Source: Candidatus Hecatellales archaeon (GTDB lineage Archaea > Thermoproteota > Bathyarchaeia > Hecatellales > Hecatellaceae). Taken from it: a stretch of DNA of 15,456 nt. Under the pieces are notes generated by a model. That model was not told the DNA's origin. It saw only the letters and a list, made by a program, of their open reading frames with translations, and did no database searches. The DNA lies in the NCBI GenBank assembly GCA_003662485.1, contig QMYD01000005.1:1-15456 (forward strand), in the 5' to 3' direction. Below are positions 1-7,142 of the stretch, piece by piece. The position numbers and the translations under genes are program-made. Position 1 is the stretch's first letter, and every line of letters begins with the position of its first letter.

Positions 1-1925
1 ATCTTGGTGACATTTCCAACCTGGTCTGCTGGAACCTTCACCGTAACCTTTAGGATAGGTTCGAGTAGCGCTGGCTCAGCTGAGAGGAAGCTAGCGTAGA
101 AGGTTCGCCTAGTGGCTGGCATAATCTGAGCTGGCCCCGTGTGGACGGGGTCCTCGTGGATTTGGGCATCCACAAGCCTAGCCTTTACGCCTCGAATGGT
201 TTCGTGGGCTAGGGGTCCCTCATCTATGGCCCAGTTGAAGGCTGAGATAATGGAGTCCTTTACCACGTCTAGCCTCTGAACACCCTTGGTTACGTCGGTT
301 AGGATGTTGCAGTGCTCGCTTATCCTCCAGACTCCCTTAGCCTCATCTGCATCCCAGCCATGCTCCCTAAGCGTTTTAGCCAGCTTATCCTTGGGCGTAT
401 AATCGGAGATTTCACCCCGCCTTATGAGGTCTATAACCTCTGGTTCGAGGGGTTCAACCTCTATGAAGATGCGGTTATGCTTGTTTGGCGACTTCCCCTC
501 GTAGACCTGGCCTCTCCTCCTAACAGTTTCCCGGTAGAGGACGATGGGCTTGGAGGTTAAAACCTCTATTCCAGCCTTCTGAATCCAGGTTATGGCGATT
601 TCTAGGTGAAGCTGCCCCATCCCCGAAATCAGGTATTCACCCGTTTCCTCGTTTATCTTCGTAACCAGGTTAGGGTCTTCAAGGTTAAGCTTCCTAAGGA
701 AGTCTACGAGTTTGGGTAGGTCTCGACTGTGCTTGGGCTCCACGGCTATGGTTACGACGGGCTCGCTTACGTATTGGAGTTGTTCGAAGGGCACTACGTC
801 TTGGAGGCTGGCTATGGTTTCACCCGCCCTAGCCTTCTCTATGCCTAAGAGGGCTGGGATGTTTCCGGCTGGAAGTCTTCCCACCACCTCCCTGAACTGG
901 CCCATGAAGATGGAGACCTGCTGGATTCTCGCCTCATCCCTGGCCCCAATCAGGTAGACTATGTCCCCAGTATTCACGCAGCCTGAGAAGAGGCGTCCAG
1001 TAGCCACCACCCCAGCTTGAGGGTCAACCACCACGTTGGTTACACACATAACCGCTGGACCTTTGGGGTCGCATTCAAGCATAGCCCTGCCCACCTCGCT
1101 TTCAAGGTTCCCCTTCCAAATCTTCGGTATCCTGTATTTTTGGGCTACGTGGGGTGGGGGCATGTGCTTAATAATCATGTCTAGGACAGCCTCGTGAAGG
1201 GGAGCAATCTTCCTGAGCTCTTCAATTTCACCCTTCTGGTAGTAGGAGACTATGTCGGAGAACTTTATTCCACGCTGCTGGGCGAGCCTCCAGTTTAGGC
1301 CCCAGCGGTCCTTGGCTGAGCCGAAGGCCACGGTTCCATCCTGGAAGCTCACCTTCCATTTCGCTCTGTACTCGGGCTCCGCATACATTTCGATAAGGTT
1401 GTTAAAGTCCCTGATGATCCTAGACAGTTTCTCCTGAACTTGGGCTGGGCTTAGCCTCAACTCCTTGATCAGCCTGTCAACCTTGTTGATGAAGAGGGTT
1501 GGCCTAACCCTCTCCTCTAGGGACTGGCGGGTTACGGTTTCCGTTTGAACCATTACCTCCTCAACGGCGTCGACCACCACGACCACGCCGTCGATAGCCC
1601 TAAGGCTTCTTGTCACCCTCCCGGAGAAGTCTACGTGGCCTGGCGTGTCGATGAGGTTTACAACGTAAGGTTTGCCCTCGATCTCGTAGTATAGGCTTAT
1701 GTTGGCAGCCTTAATGGTCATCTGCCTCTTCTGCTCTTCTTCGAGGTAGTCTAGGGCAAGTGCTGTTCCAGCCACGGTAGGCGATAGGAGGCCTGCAGCC
1801 GCTAGGAGGGAGTCTGTAAGCGTGGTTTTACCATGGTCTACGTGGGCTATGATCCCAGCGTTCCTAATCTGGTCTGGGTTTTCCACTATTTTGAGGACTT
1901 CAGCCGTGGTTTTGAACCTGGGCAT
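1..1925 (-). CDS. fusA: Translation elongation factor 2 (aEF-2), C-terminus cut by window edge
   Basis: GTPase that translocates peptidyl-tRNA and mRNA on the ribosome. About 641 codons are visible, read by translating the minus strand; archaeal EF-2 is usually near 730 residues, so roughly the last 90 (most of domain V) lie beyond the edge. The ATG start gives MPRFKTTAEVLKI, the typical aEF-2 N-terminus. G1 is AHVDHGKT (residues 27-34), switch I Thr is T70 in RQMTIKAANIS, G3 is DTPGH (93-97) and G4 is NKVD (147-150). The domain IV tip carries the diphthamide loop, with the target histidine at H595 in HEDPVHTGPAQ. The residue after it is Thr596, where other archaeal and eukaryotic EF-2 normally have Arg. 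I saw no frameshift. It is transcribed alone, divergently from the FmdE-like gene. The family assignment is very secure. Confidence 0.97.
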   Translation of the reverse strand, partial: MPRFKTTAEVLKIVENPDQIRNAGIIAHVDHGKTTLTDSLLAAAGLLSPTVAGTALALDYLEEEQKRQMTIKAANISLYYEIEGKPYVVNLIDTPGHVDFSGRVTRSLRAIDGVVVVVDAVEEVMVQTETVTRQSLEERVRPTLFINKVDRLIKELRLSPAQVQEKLSRIIRDFNNLIEMYAEPEYRAKWKVSFQDGTVAFGSAKDRWGLNWRLAQQRGIKFSDIVSYYQKGEIEELRKIAPLHEAVLDMIIKHMPPPHVAQKYRIPKIWKGNLESEVGRAMLECDPKGPAVMCVTNVVVDPQAGVVATGRLFSGCVNTGDIVYLIGARDEARIQQVSIFMGQFREVVGRLPAGNIPALLGIEKARAGETIASLQDVVPFEQLQYVSEPVVTIAVEPKHSRDLPKLVDFLRKLNLEDPNLVTKINEETGEYLISGMGQLHLEIAITWIQKAGIEVLTSKPIVLYRETVRRRGQVYEGKSPNKHNRIFIEVEPLEPEVIDLIRRGEISDYTPKDKLAKTLREHGWDADEAKGVWRISEHCNILTDVTKGVQRLDVVKDSIISAFNWAIDEGPLAHETIRGVKARLVDAQIHEDPVHTGPAQIMPATRRTFYASFLSAEPALLEPILKVTVKVPADQVGNVTK

Positions 1926-1987
1926 AGCCTTATGCTTCCCCTAACATTTTTTCAAGGTTTCAGACAATATTAGGGCTTGAGGACTCT

Positions 1988-1996
1988 CTTTAAAAC
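1988..1996 (-). promoter_or_regulatory. Putative TATA box/BRE for the EF-2 gene
   Basis: On the minus strand GTTTTAAAG is preceded by GGAAA, an archaeal BRE-like purine stretch. A start site about 26 nt downstream would fall near 1966 and leave a leader of about 40 nt before the ATG at 1925. Placement is by eye, and other AT-rich words nearby could serve instead. Confidence 0.4.
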
Positions 1997-2038
1997 TTTC
2001 CTAAAATAAACGTGATAATTTAGGGTATCAGTAAGGGA

Positions 2039-2077
2039 AGTATATCCTTAATTAGGGGGGAGGAACTGGCATTTATA
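2039..2077 (+). promoter_or_regulatory. Possible promoter region of the FmdE-like gene
   Basis: Two TATA-like words are present: TATATCC at 2041-2047, which would give a leader of about 35 nt that includes the Shine-Dalgarno motif, and TTTATA at 2072-2077, which would give an almost leaderless mRNA. The first is more compatible with the GGAGGAGG Shine-Dalgarno motif at 2092-2099. I cannot choose between them with certainty. Confidence 0.3.
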
Positions 2078-2104
2078 CGTAAACCTCGGGTGGAGGAGGC
2101 TCTC

Positions 2105-2521
2105 ATGCTGGGTGAAAATAGGAGGGAAATAGTGGAGAAGGTTAGGGACTTCCACGGGCACTTCGGCCCCTATGCAGCTTTGGGCGTAAGGCTTGGATGG
2201 CTTGGATTGGAGAGGCTTAAGGTGGAGAGGGGGGATGAAAGGCTTAGGATTAGGCTTACACTGAATGTTCTTAAACCCCCTACCACCTGCATCATAGATG
2301 GAATCCAGGTTTCCACAGGCTGCACCATAGGTAATGGGAGGCTTAAAGTTGCCCGGGGTAAAGCCATAACCGCAAGCTTCGCTTTTAATGGGAAAAGGCT
2401 GAGGCTGAAGGCTTCAAAAGCCTTCATACGCTGGTTCAGGGATAGGCTTGACAGGGGTGAACCTATGGAGAGGGTGGCCTACGACGTTTTAAAGGCTGAC
2501 GTAGCTGAGATTTTGGCTTAG
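2105..2521 (+). CDS. Short stand-alone FmdE-family protein
   Basis: 138 residues matching the N-terminal domain of the formylmethanofuran dehydrogenase subunit E family (PF02663 type). Visible signatures are FHGHFGPYAALG (16-27), IIDGIQ (63-68) and STGCTIGNGRLKV (70-82), with candidate metal ligands H17, H19, C62 and C73. The C-terminal zinc-finger extension of long FmdE proteins is absent, and the Cys of the usual GHxCP motif is replaced by GP, as in a short FmdE-like subgroup. The role is not settled: redox or metal handling linked to formylmethanofuran or other molybdo/tungsto-enzymes is inference. I chose ATG 2105 because GGAGGAGG lies 5 nt upstream; a GTG at 2090 in the same frame would add 5 residues. 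Its TAG stop overlaps the hexuloisomerase stop on the other strand by 4 nt. Confidence 0.85.
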   Translation: MLGENRREIVEKVRDFHGHFGPYAALGVRLGWLGLERLKVERGDERLRIRLTLNVLKPPTTCIIDGIQVSTGCTIGNGRLKVARGKAITASFAFNGKRLRLKASKAFIRWFRDRLDRGEPMERVAYDVLKADVAEILA

Positions 2522-3147
2522 GGTGGCTCTATGGTTGCATGCCTAGACTTCATCTCCTTCTCAGTTATTCCAAGCCTATCCATAAGCTCTACGATTAGGG
2601 CGTCTAGGAAGATGGCTGCAGCCACCTCGAAAATGGTTCCCAGAGGAGCTAAGGGCTCATGGACTCCTAGGATCTGCCTTGAGAAGTAGTCCCTTTTCTC
2701 CGCAAGCTTGGTTCTCCCGTAGATCACCATGATGTGGTCTGCGCATTTGCCTAGAGGCGACTTGGGATGGGAGGTTAGGGCTATAACCTTGGCTCCAACC
2801 TTCTTCGCTATTCTGGCGGCGGTGACCACGAGGGTTGTGGTTCCCGAACCCGAAATGGCGAGGAGGATGTCGTCTTTTCCAACCGCTGGGGTAATAGTTT
2901 CACCCACCACGTGAACATTGAAGTTTAAGTGCATAAGCCTCATGGCGAAGGCTCTGCCTACGAGGCCGCTTCTCCCAGCCCCCAAAACCAAGATTTTCTT
3001 ACCAGTTCTTTTAGCCTCCACCAGCATGTCCACGAGTTTTCTCGTTTGCTCCGGGCTTATCCGCTCTATGTTGGCTGTGACAGCCTTCACTATCTCGGCC
3101 ATGGCCTTCTTGGTTAACTCCTTATATTCTTTGGGTTGCTCCTCCAA
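2518..3147 (-). CDS. hxlB: 6-phospho-3-hexuloisomerase (SIS domain)
   Basis: 209 residues with a full SIS domain. It isomerises D-arabino-hex-3-ulose 6-phosphate and fructose 6-phosphate in the ribulose monophosphate pathway, which many archaea run in reverse to make ribulose 5-phosphate. Diagnostic stretches are LGAGRSGLVGRAFAMRL (55-71), VVGETITPA (80-88), ISGSGTTT (98-105), LTSHPKSPL (124-132), GRTKLAEKRDYFSRQILGVH (144-163) and the terminal RHATIE. The TTG start directly follows the UspA stop codon, so translation is probably coupled; an in-frame ATG at codon 16 (MAEIVKAV) is an alternative that still leaves the whole domain. No hexulose-phosphate synthase gene is in view. The family call is strong. 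A different phosphosugar isomerase is unlikely, given the RHATIE end and the HEPLAPLGT motif. Confidence 0.93.
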   Translation of the reverse strand: MEEQPKEYKELTKKAMAEIVKAVTANIERISPEQTRKLVDMLVEAKRTGKKILVLGAGRSGLVGRAFAMRLMHLNFNVHVVGETITPAVGKDDILLAISGSGTTTLVVTAARIAKKVGAKVIALTSHPKSPLGKCADHIMVIYGRTKLAEKRDYFSRQILGVHEPLAPLGTIFEVAAAIFLDALIVELMDRLGITEKEMKSRHATIEPP

Positions 3148-3570
3148 CTATTTAACCACCAGCACCTGGCAGTTAGCCCACTCCACCACCCTGTAGGCGG
3201 TGCTCCCCAAAACCATGCGTTTGAGCCCTGTCAGGCCTCTGGTGCCAATAACTATAAGTTCAACTTCAAGCTGGTCAGCTGTCTCCACAATGACTTCAGA
3301 GGGGTTGCCCTCCTTCACCATGCTCTCGAAGACCACATCAAATTTTTTGCTTTCATCTTCAATTCTTTCGAGAGCCTTAACCCCAAACTCTCTAAGCTTT
3401 CTCTTCGCCTGCTCCTTTTCAGCCTCCTCATACTCTTCAAGCTTTCTGAGGTCTACCACGTATAGGGCTATAACCTTAGAGCCGAAGAGCTTCGCCAGCT
3501 GGAGGGCTTCCCTCGCAGCCTTAAAGGAGGTTTCGGAGCCATCCACGGGTACAAGTATATGCTTATACAT
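3148..3570 (-). CDS. Universal stress protein, UspA family (ATP-binding type)
   Basis: 140 residues forming a single Usp domain. N-terminal MYKHILVPVDGSE (1-13) contains the conserved Asp (D10). The nucleotide motif G-2x-G-9x-G-S is complete: IGTRG at 108-112 and GS at 122-123. It ends in the usual CQVLVVK strand, so ATP binding is expected; UspA proteins of this kind modulate stress or energy responses, but the partner cannot be read from sequence. I preferred ATG 3570 over an upstream in-frame GTG (3594) because GGAGGAG lies 6 nt before it (minus strand, 3577-3583) and the family starts here. It sits directly upstream of hexuloisomerase with no gap, suggesting joint control of that enzyme. 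Confidence 0.92.
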   Translation of the reverse strand: MYKHILVPVDGSETSFKAAREALQLAKLFGSKVIALYVVDLRKLEEYEEAEKEQAKRKLREFGVKALERIEDESKKFDVVFESMVKEGNPSEVIVETADQLEVELIVIGTRGLTGLKRMVLGSTAYRVVEWANCQVLVVK

Positions 3571-3618
3571 TCGCCTCTCCTCCTTCAACAGCACAAACTA
3601 AGCTTTCCAACCCTAGAA

Positions 3619-3626
3619 TTATAAAA
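3619..3626 (-). promoter_or_regulatory. Putative TATA box of the uspA-hxlB unit
   Basis: On the minus strand TTTTATAA sits within the 73-nt gap between the ECF T-component gene and uspA. A start site about 26 nt downstream (near 3597) leaves a leader of about 26 nt holding the GGAGGAG Shine-Dalgarno motif. The geometry is good, so uspA-hxlB probably has its own promoter in addition to any read-through from the transporter genes. Confidence 0.5.
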
Positions 3627-3643
3627 TGGTTTCTATTCCTAAA

Positions 3644-4405
3644 TCAAAAAGGTTTGAAAGCTGGTGTTGGAAGGTAGAGGCGGAGGAGGACGGTTAAGGT
3701 TAGGAGGGTAAGCGTTAAGAGCGTGACTGCTAAATCCACCCGTTTAAAGTTGAGCTTGTACATGCTGGTTCTGGGCCTCCCAGACCCGTAGCCTCTAGCC
3801 TCCATGGCTTCAGCTATTTCCAAGCTTCTTTTCACTGAGCTTACGATGAGGGGTATGAGTAGGGGTATCCTACGCTTAACCCGCATGAGGAAGTTTCCGC
3901 TGTCAAGTTCGAGGCCTTTGGAGCGTTGGGCGTCGGCTATGGACTGCACTTCAAGCGCTAGCACGGGTACAAACCTGAAGGCCATGGTTAGGGCGAAAAC
4001 CACGTCGAAGGGTATTCTGCTCTGCTGGAGGGCTAAGCCGAACTCGTCGGGCGAGGTAACCAGGAAGAAGAGGGAGAAGGCTGAAACCACCACGATGAAC
4101 CTTAGGGCCATGGCCACGGGGAAATCCCAGGGCTTACCCGAGCCGAAGAAGATGAAGGCTAGGTTTATGGCGAAGATTAGGAGGGCTAGGAAGGATAGGC
4201 CCTTAAGCGCTGAAAGCCACTCCCTGAATACGCCGCCTTTCAGGGCGAGGGGAACCATGGCTAAAGCCAAGATGGCGAGCACCAGCAACTCCTCGTAGAG
4301 GAGGCTGCAAACCACGAAGCTTAGGGATATAAGGAATTTAACCCTTGGGTCAAGCCTGTGTAGGCTTGTTTCACCCTTCTTGAATATGAAGCCCTTGCAG
4401 GCCAT
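3644..4405 (-). CDS. ecfT: ECF transporter transmembrane T component
   Basis: 253 residues (CbiQ/EcfT family), the membrane scaffold that couples the two ATPases to a substrate-binding S component during vitamin or metal uptake. Hydrophobic segments lie at about 24-55, 66-88, 98-117, 133-152 and 225-244. The cytosolic coupling helices carry the two Arg-Gly-like motifs of the family: AQRSKG (159-164) and EARGYG (202-207). The first has SKG where RARG is common. I took ATG 4405, 6 nt after the stop of the preceding ATPase gene with a GGGAGGGG stretch upstream; a TTG one codon earlier is possible. It is the last gene of the A'-A-T cluster. The substrate cannot be deduced, as no S component is in view. 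Confidence 0.93.
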   Translation of the reverse strand: MACKGFIFKKGETSLHRLDPRVKFLISLSFVVCSLLYEELLVLAILALAMVPLALKGGVFREWLSALKGLSFLALLIFAINLAFIFFGSGKPWDFPVAMALRFIVVVSAFSLFFLVTSPDEFGLALQQSRIPFDVVFALTMAFRFVPVLALEVQSIADAQRSKGLELDSGNFLMRVKRRIPLLIPLIVSSVKRSLEIAEAMEARGYGSGRPRTSMYKLNFKRVDLAVTLLTLTLLTLTVLLRLYLPTPAFKPF

Positions 4406-4411
4406 CAAGGC

Positions 4412-5221
4412 TTAACCCCTCCCAGCGAGGTTTAGGATTAGCCTCTCAGCCTCCTCCACCGTGAAGACGGGTTTAGGGCTTCCAAGCTTGAGGAAGAGTT
4501 CAACCAGCTGGGGGGCTGTGAGGGAGGCCTCCTCAAGGAGTTTAGGCTTTGAGAGAACCTCCCTGGCTGAGCCTGAAGCTAGAATTTTCCCGTCGGCTAG
4601 AAGCGCAACATCGAAGCCGCATTCAGCTGCGAATTCAACATCATGGGTTACCATTACGACGGTTCTATTTTCCCTCCTGAACTCTTGGAAGAGCTTCCTC
4701 AGCTTTAGCTTGTTTTCCCTGTCCTGGCCTAGGGTAGGCTCGTCTAAAACCAGGTATTTAGGCTTCCAGGCTACAATGCTAGCCATGGCAACCCTCTTCT
4801 TCTCCCCTCCGCTCAGGGAGAGAGGCGAATGGTGGCGGTAGCGTTCAAGGTTGAAAAGTTTGAGAACCCAGTCGATTCTCTCCCTCATTTCGCTGGGGGT
4901 GAAGCCGAAGTTTTTCAGGGGGAAGGCTATCTCCTCCTCAACGGTTTCCGCAAAGAGTTGGTGGTCGGGGTTCTGGAAGACGATGCCAACCTTCCTTGAC
5001 AGTTGGGCTACCGTAGCCTTTCTCGTGTCAACCCCGTCAACGGTTACCCTCCCCCGGCTTGGCTTAAGAAGCCCGTTTAAATGCTTTATCAGGGTGGTTT
5101 TACCCGCTCCACTCCTACCCATGATGGCTAGGAAGGCTCCCTCCCTAATGGTTAGCGACACACCCCTTAAAGCCTGAAAACCGTTGGGGTAGACGTAGTC
5201 CACCTCCTCCAGCACGATCAA
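4412..5221 (-). CDS. ecfA: ECF transporter ATP-binding protein (EcfA, second copy)
   Basis: 269-residue ABC ATPase. It has Walker A GRSGAGKTT (35-43), Q-loop with the ECF-typical VFQNPDHQLFAETVEEEIAF (81-100), signature LSGGE (136-140), Walker B ending LVLDEP (157-162) and switch His in VTHD (H193). A C-terminal tail of about 70 residues follows. The FQNPxxQLF sequence is characteristic of EcfA pairs, which form a heterodimer with the T component. The TTG start overlaps the TGA stop of the upstream ATPase gene by 4 nt (TTGA), and GTG two codons later is a fallback. Overlap with one neighbour and a 6-nt gap to the other argue for one mRNA and balanced synthesis. It hydrolyses ATP at the cytoplasmic face. 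Confidence 0.95.
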   Translation of the reverse strand: MIVLEEVDYVYPNGFQALRGVSLTIREGAFLAIMGRSGAGKTTLIKHLNGLLKPSRGRVTVDGVDTRKATVAQLSRKVGIVFQNPDHQLFAETVEEEIAFPLKNFGFTPSEMRERIDWVLKLFNLERYRHHSPLSLSGGEKKRVAMASIVAWKPKYLVLDEPTLGQDRENKLKLRKLFQEFRRENRTVVMVTHDVEFAAECGFDVALLADGKILASGSAREVLSKPKLLEEASLTAPQLVELFLKLGSPKPVFTVEEAERLILNLAGRG

Positions 5222-6066
5222 TGCTTAATAACGCCTCCAAGCTGAGCTGCCATCTCCCCAACGGTTAGCGGAGGCTCGCCGGATAGGAGGCCTAGACCTG
5301 AAAGCCTCCTGTGGAGCAGGACAATGCTTGGAATGTTAACCTTAAAGTTTAGCTTCTCAGCAGCTTCAAGTAGAACCCTCCTAGGCTCCCCATCTAAGAC
5401 TATTTCTCCTCTATCCATTAGGATTAGGCGGGTGGCATGGGGGATAAGAGCTTCAAGCCTATGCTCCACTACGAGGATGGTTAGGTTAAGCCTTCTCCGC
5501 AACTCCGAAATCACGTTGAAGATTTCCTTGGCGGTTTTGGGGTCGAGGAAAGAGGTAGGCTCGTCAAAGACTAGGATGGAGGGCTGCATGGCTAGGACGC
5601 AGGCTATGGCTACCTTCTGCTGCTGGCCTCCTGAAAGCTCCCAGGGAGCCCTATCCCTTAAATCGGAGATTCCAACCAGGTTTAGGGCCCAGTCCACCCT
5701 GCGCCTGATCTCCTCTGGTGGGAGGCCTAGGTTTTCCAGGCCGAAGGCTACATCCCTCTCCACGCTTAGGGAGAAAAGCTGGTTTTCAGGATTCTGGAAG
5801 ATTAGGCCTACATGGCTTGCAAGCTCGGCTGGAGTGGTTTCCCTAACGTTTAATCCCGCCACCCAGATTTCGCCTTCGAGTTCCCCGCCGTAGAAGTGGG
5901 GGATGAGGCCGTTGAAGCAGCGGCATAGGGTAGTCTTACCACATCCCGAAGGGCCTGAGAGGAGGATGAATTCCCCCTCCTCCACGGTTAAGTTTACGTT
6001 TCGGATGGCTGGAGCCTCAGCATGCGGATACTTGTAGGTTAGGTTTCTAGCCTTAATGACTGCCAT
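5218..6066 (-). CDS. ecfA: ECF transporter ATP-binding protein (EcfA', first copy)
   Basis: 282-residue ABC ATPase, partner of the following ATPase. It has Walker A GPSGCGKTT (38-46), Q-loop IFQNPENQLFSLSVERDVAF (89-108), signature LSGGQ (144-148), Walker B LVFDEP (165-170) followed by TSFLDP, and switch His in VEHR (H202). All catalytic elements are intact in both copies, so the heterodimer should have two working sites. ATG start; the Shine-Dalgarno signal is weak. It is separated from the upstream DHH gene by 44 nt containing a GGGTAGCTACCC palindrome and T-run, so the transporter unit may begin its own transcript here or depend on partial read-through. Which copy corresponds to EcfA1 or EcfA2 of characterised systems is not determined. 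Confidence 0.95.
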   Translation of the reverse strand: MAVIKARNLTYKYPHAEAPAIRNVNLTVEEGEFILLSGPSGCGKTTLCRCFNGLIPHFYGGELEGEIWVAGLNVRETTPAELASHVGLIFQNPENQLFSLSVERDVAFGLENLGLPPEEIRRRVDWALNLVGISDLRDRAPWELSGGQQQKVAIACVLAMQPSILVFDEPTSFLDPKTAKEIFNVISELRRRLNLTILVVEHRLEALIPHATRLILMDRGEIVLDGEPRRVLLEAAEKLNFKVNIPSIVLLHRRLSGLGLLSGEPPLTVGEMAAQLGGVIKH

Positions 6067-6099
6067 CCTGCTTTTCGAGAGGGGTATCCTTGGGGGGTT

Positions 6100-6116
6100 A
6101 AAAAGGGTAGCTACCC
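6100..6116 (-). terminator. Palindrome plus T-run at the DHH/EcfA' junction
   Basis: GGGTAGCTACCC (6105-6116) is a perfect 12-bp palindrome overlapping the DHH stop codon, followed on the minus strand by TTTTT. As RNA it can only form a 4-bp stem with a 4-nt loop, but a short stem plus T-run or the T-run alone may stop archaeal transcription. This is a weak call. Confidence 0.3.
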
Positions 6117-7112
6117 AGAAATGTTAAGCTTCTCTTTAACGATTTTTAAGCATTCTGCTAAGACCTCCTCCAGCCTCCCCCCACAGTTTATTCCGGCTGA
6201 GGAGGCGTGGCCTCCACCCATGCCGCCGAAGAGGCTTCCAACCTTCATGGCCACATCCCTTCCAAGGTGGATTCCGGTTTCCTCCTGGAATTGGGGGGTG
6301 CTTCTAAGGCTTACCCTAACCTCGCCCTCAACCTCCCCACCAACTATGGCTAAATCATAGCCGAGGGATAGGAGGGCTCTGGCGGCTGAAGCCTGGAAGG
6401 AGCTCACATGGGATACGGCTACCAGCCAGCCTCCCAGCTCATAGGTTTCAGCCCTCCCAGCAGCCTTGATTCTGGCTATCTTCTCCGAGCGGGAGGGGGG
6501 TTCAGCCAGGGCTCTAAAAGCCTCCTCCGGCTTAACGCCAAGGCTAGCCAGCTCAGCCAGAACCTGGAAGGTTTGGGGGGAGGCATAGCGTAAACCCCTA
6601 GTCTCATGGATGATGCCAAACATTAGGCCTAGGGCATCCCTCCTCGAAATTTTAACTCCAGCCTGCTTGCAGAGGTGGTAGACAACTTCACAGGCTGAGC
6701 AGGCTTTAGAGTCGACTAGGAGGAGGCTTGCAAGCCTCTTGGTTTGGGGGTGGATGGCGTGGTGGTCTAGGAGGAGTAAAGGCTTGCCGGAGGCCTCCAC
6801 CCTCAACTTCCAGGCTCCAAGCTGCTCAACGGTTGAGGTGTCGGCTAAAACCAGTAGGTCCGCTTTTTCAAGGCTGGGGGACTCTGCAAGCCTCACCGGA
6901 ACCTTCTCTAGCAGGAGCTTGGAGAGGGCGCTAGGCCCCTCCACGGCTAAGATTTCACAGCGAATTCCCGGCCTAAGCCTCCTAAGGAGTTTGGCTAGGA
7001 GCCTGGCTGAAAAAAGGGCGTCGGGGTCTGCGTTGTGATGGCAGAAGATAATGGCACGTCTAGGCTTCAGCTTCGCTAGGAAGCTCCTTAAAGCTTCAAC
7101 GTTTAACCTCAA
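6111..7112 (-). CDS. DHH/DHHA1-family phosphoesterase (RecJ/NrnA-like)
   Basis: 333 residues. The DHH domain shows HNADPD (26-31, motif I), Asp91 in LADTS (89-93, motif II) and DHH (116-118, motif III), giving the usual two-Mn site. The DHHA1 domain ends with GGMGGGHASSAG (296-307), the substrate-binding glycine/His loop. The family includes nano-RNases, cyclic-dinucleotide phosphodiesterases and archaeal RecJ-like nucleases; size and domain order fit the NrnA/Bifunctional oligoribonuclease type best. The motif usually reading GIxTDTGGFR is GIIHETRGLR here (166-175), with Glu/His in place of the Asp ligand region. TTG start at 7112 with purine-rich GGGGGAAGGG just upstream. It sits downstream of prefoldin beta in an RNA/translation operon, which makes a role in RNA turnover plausible. 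Confidence 0.87.
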   Translation of the reverse strand: MRLNVEALRSFLAKLKPRRAIIFCHHNADPDALFSARLLAKLLRRLRPGIRCEILAVEGPSALSKLLLEKVPVRLAESPSLEKADLLVLADTSTVEQLGAWKLRVEASGKPLLLLDHHAIHPQTKRLASLLLVDSKACSACEVVYHLCKQAGVKISRRDALGLMFGIIHETRGLRYASPQTFQVLAELASLGVKPEEAFRALAEPPSRSEKIARIKAAGRAETYELGGWLVAVSHVSSFQASAARALLSLGYDLAIVGGEVEGEVRVSLRSTPQFQEETGIHLGRDVAMKVGSLFGGMGGGHASSAGINCGGRLEEVLAECLKIVKEKLNISG

Positions 7113-7142
7113 CCCTTCCCCCAGGGGGTGGAAGCTAATGGT

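Noticed and set aside
312..1437. Plus-strand open frames inside the EF-2 region
   Set aside because: The minus strand carries an uninterrupted EF-2 gene with all G motifs; these frames have no support.
3200..3601. Long plus-strand open frame opposite uspA
   Set aside because: It is a shadow of the real minus-strand gene: Ser/Thr-rich low-complexity translation, no ribosome site and no recognisable motif.
3804..4298. 164-codon plus-strand frame opposite the ECF T-component gene
   Set aside because: The minus-strand protein has all T-component features; this frame reads as basic, Ser/Lys-rich sequence without domain signals.
5324..5893. 189-codon plus-strand frame opposite the first ATPase gene
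   Set aside because: Antisense to an intact ABC ATPase; composition-driven open frame.
7118..7128. CCCCCAGGGGG palindrome before the DHH gene
   Set aside because: The 1-nt centre prevents a proper hairpin and it overlaps the purine-rich ribosome site; there is no T-run, so I do not call a terminator.
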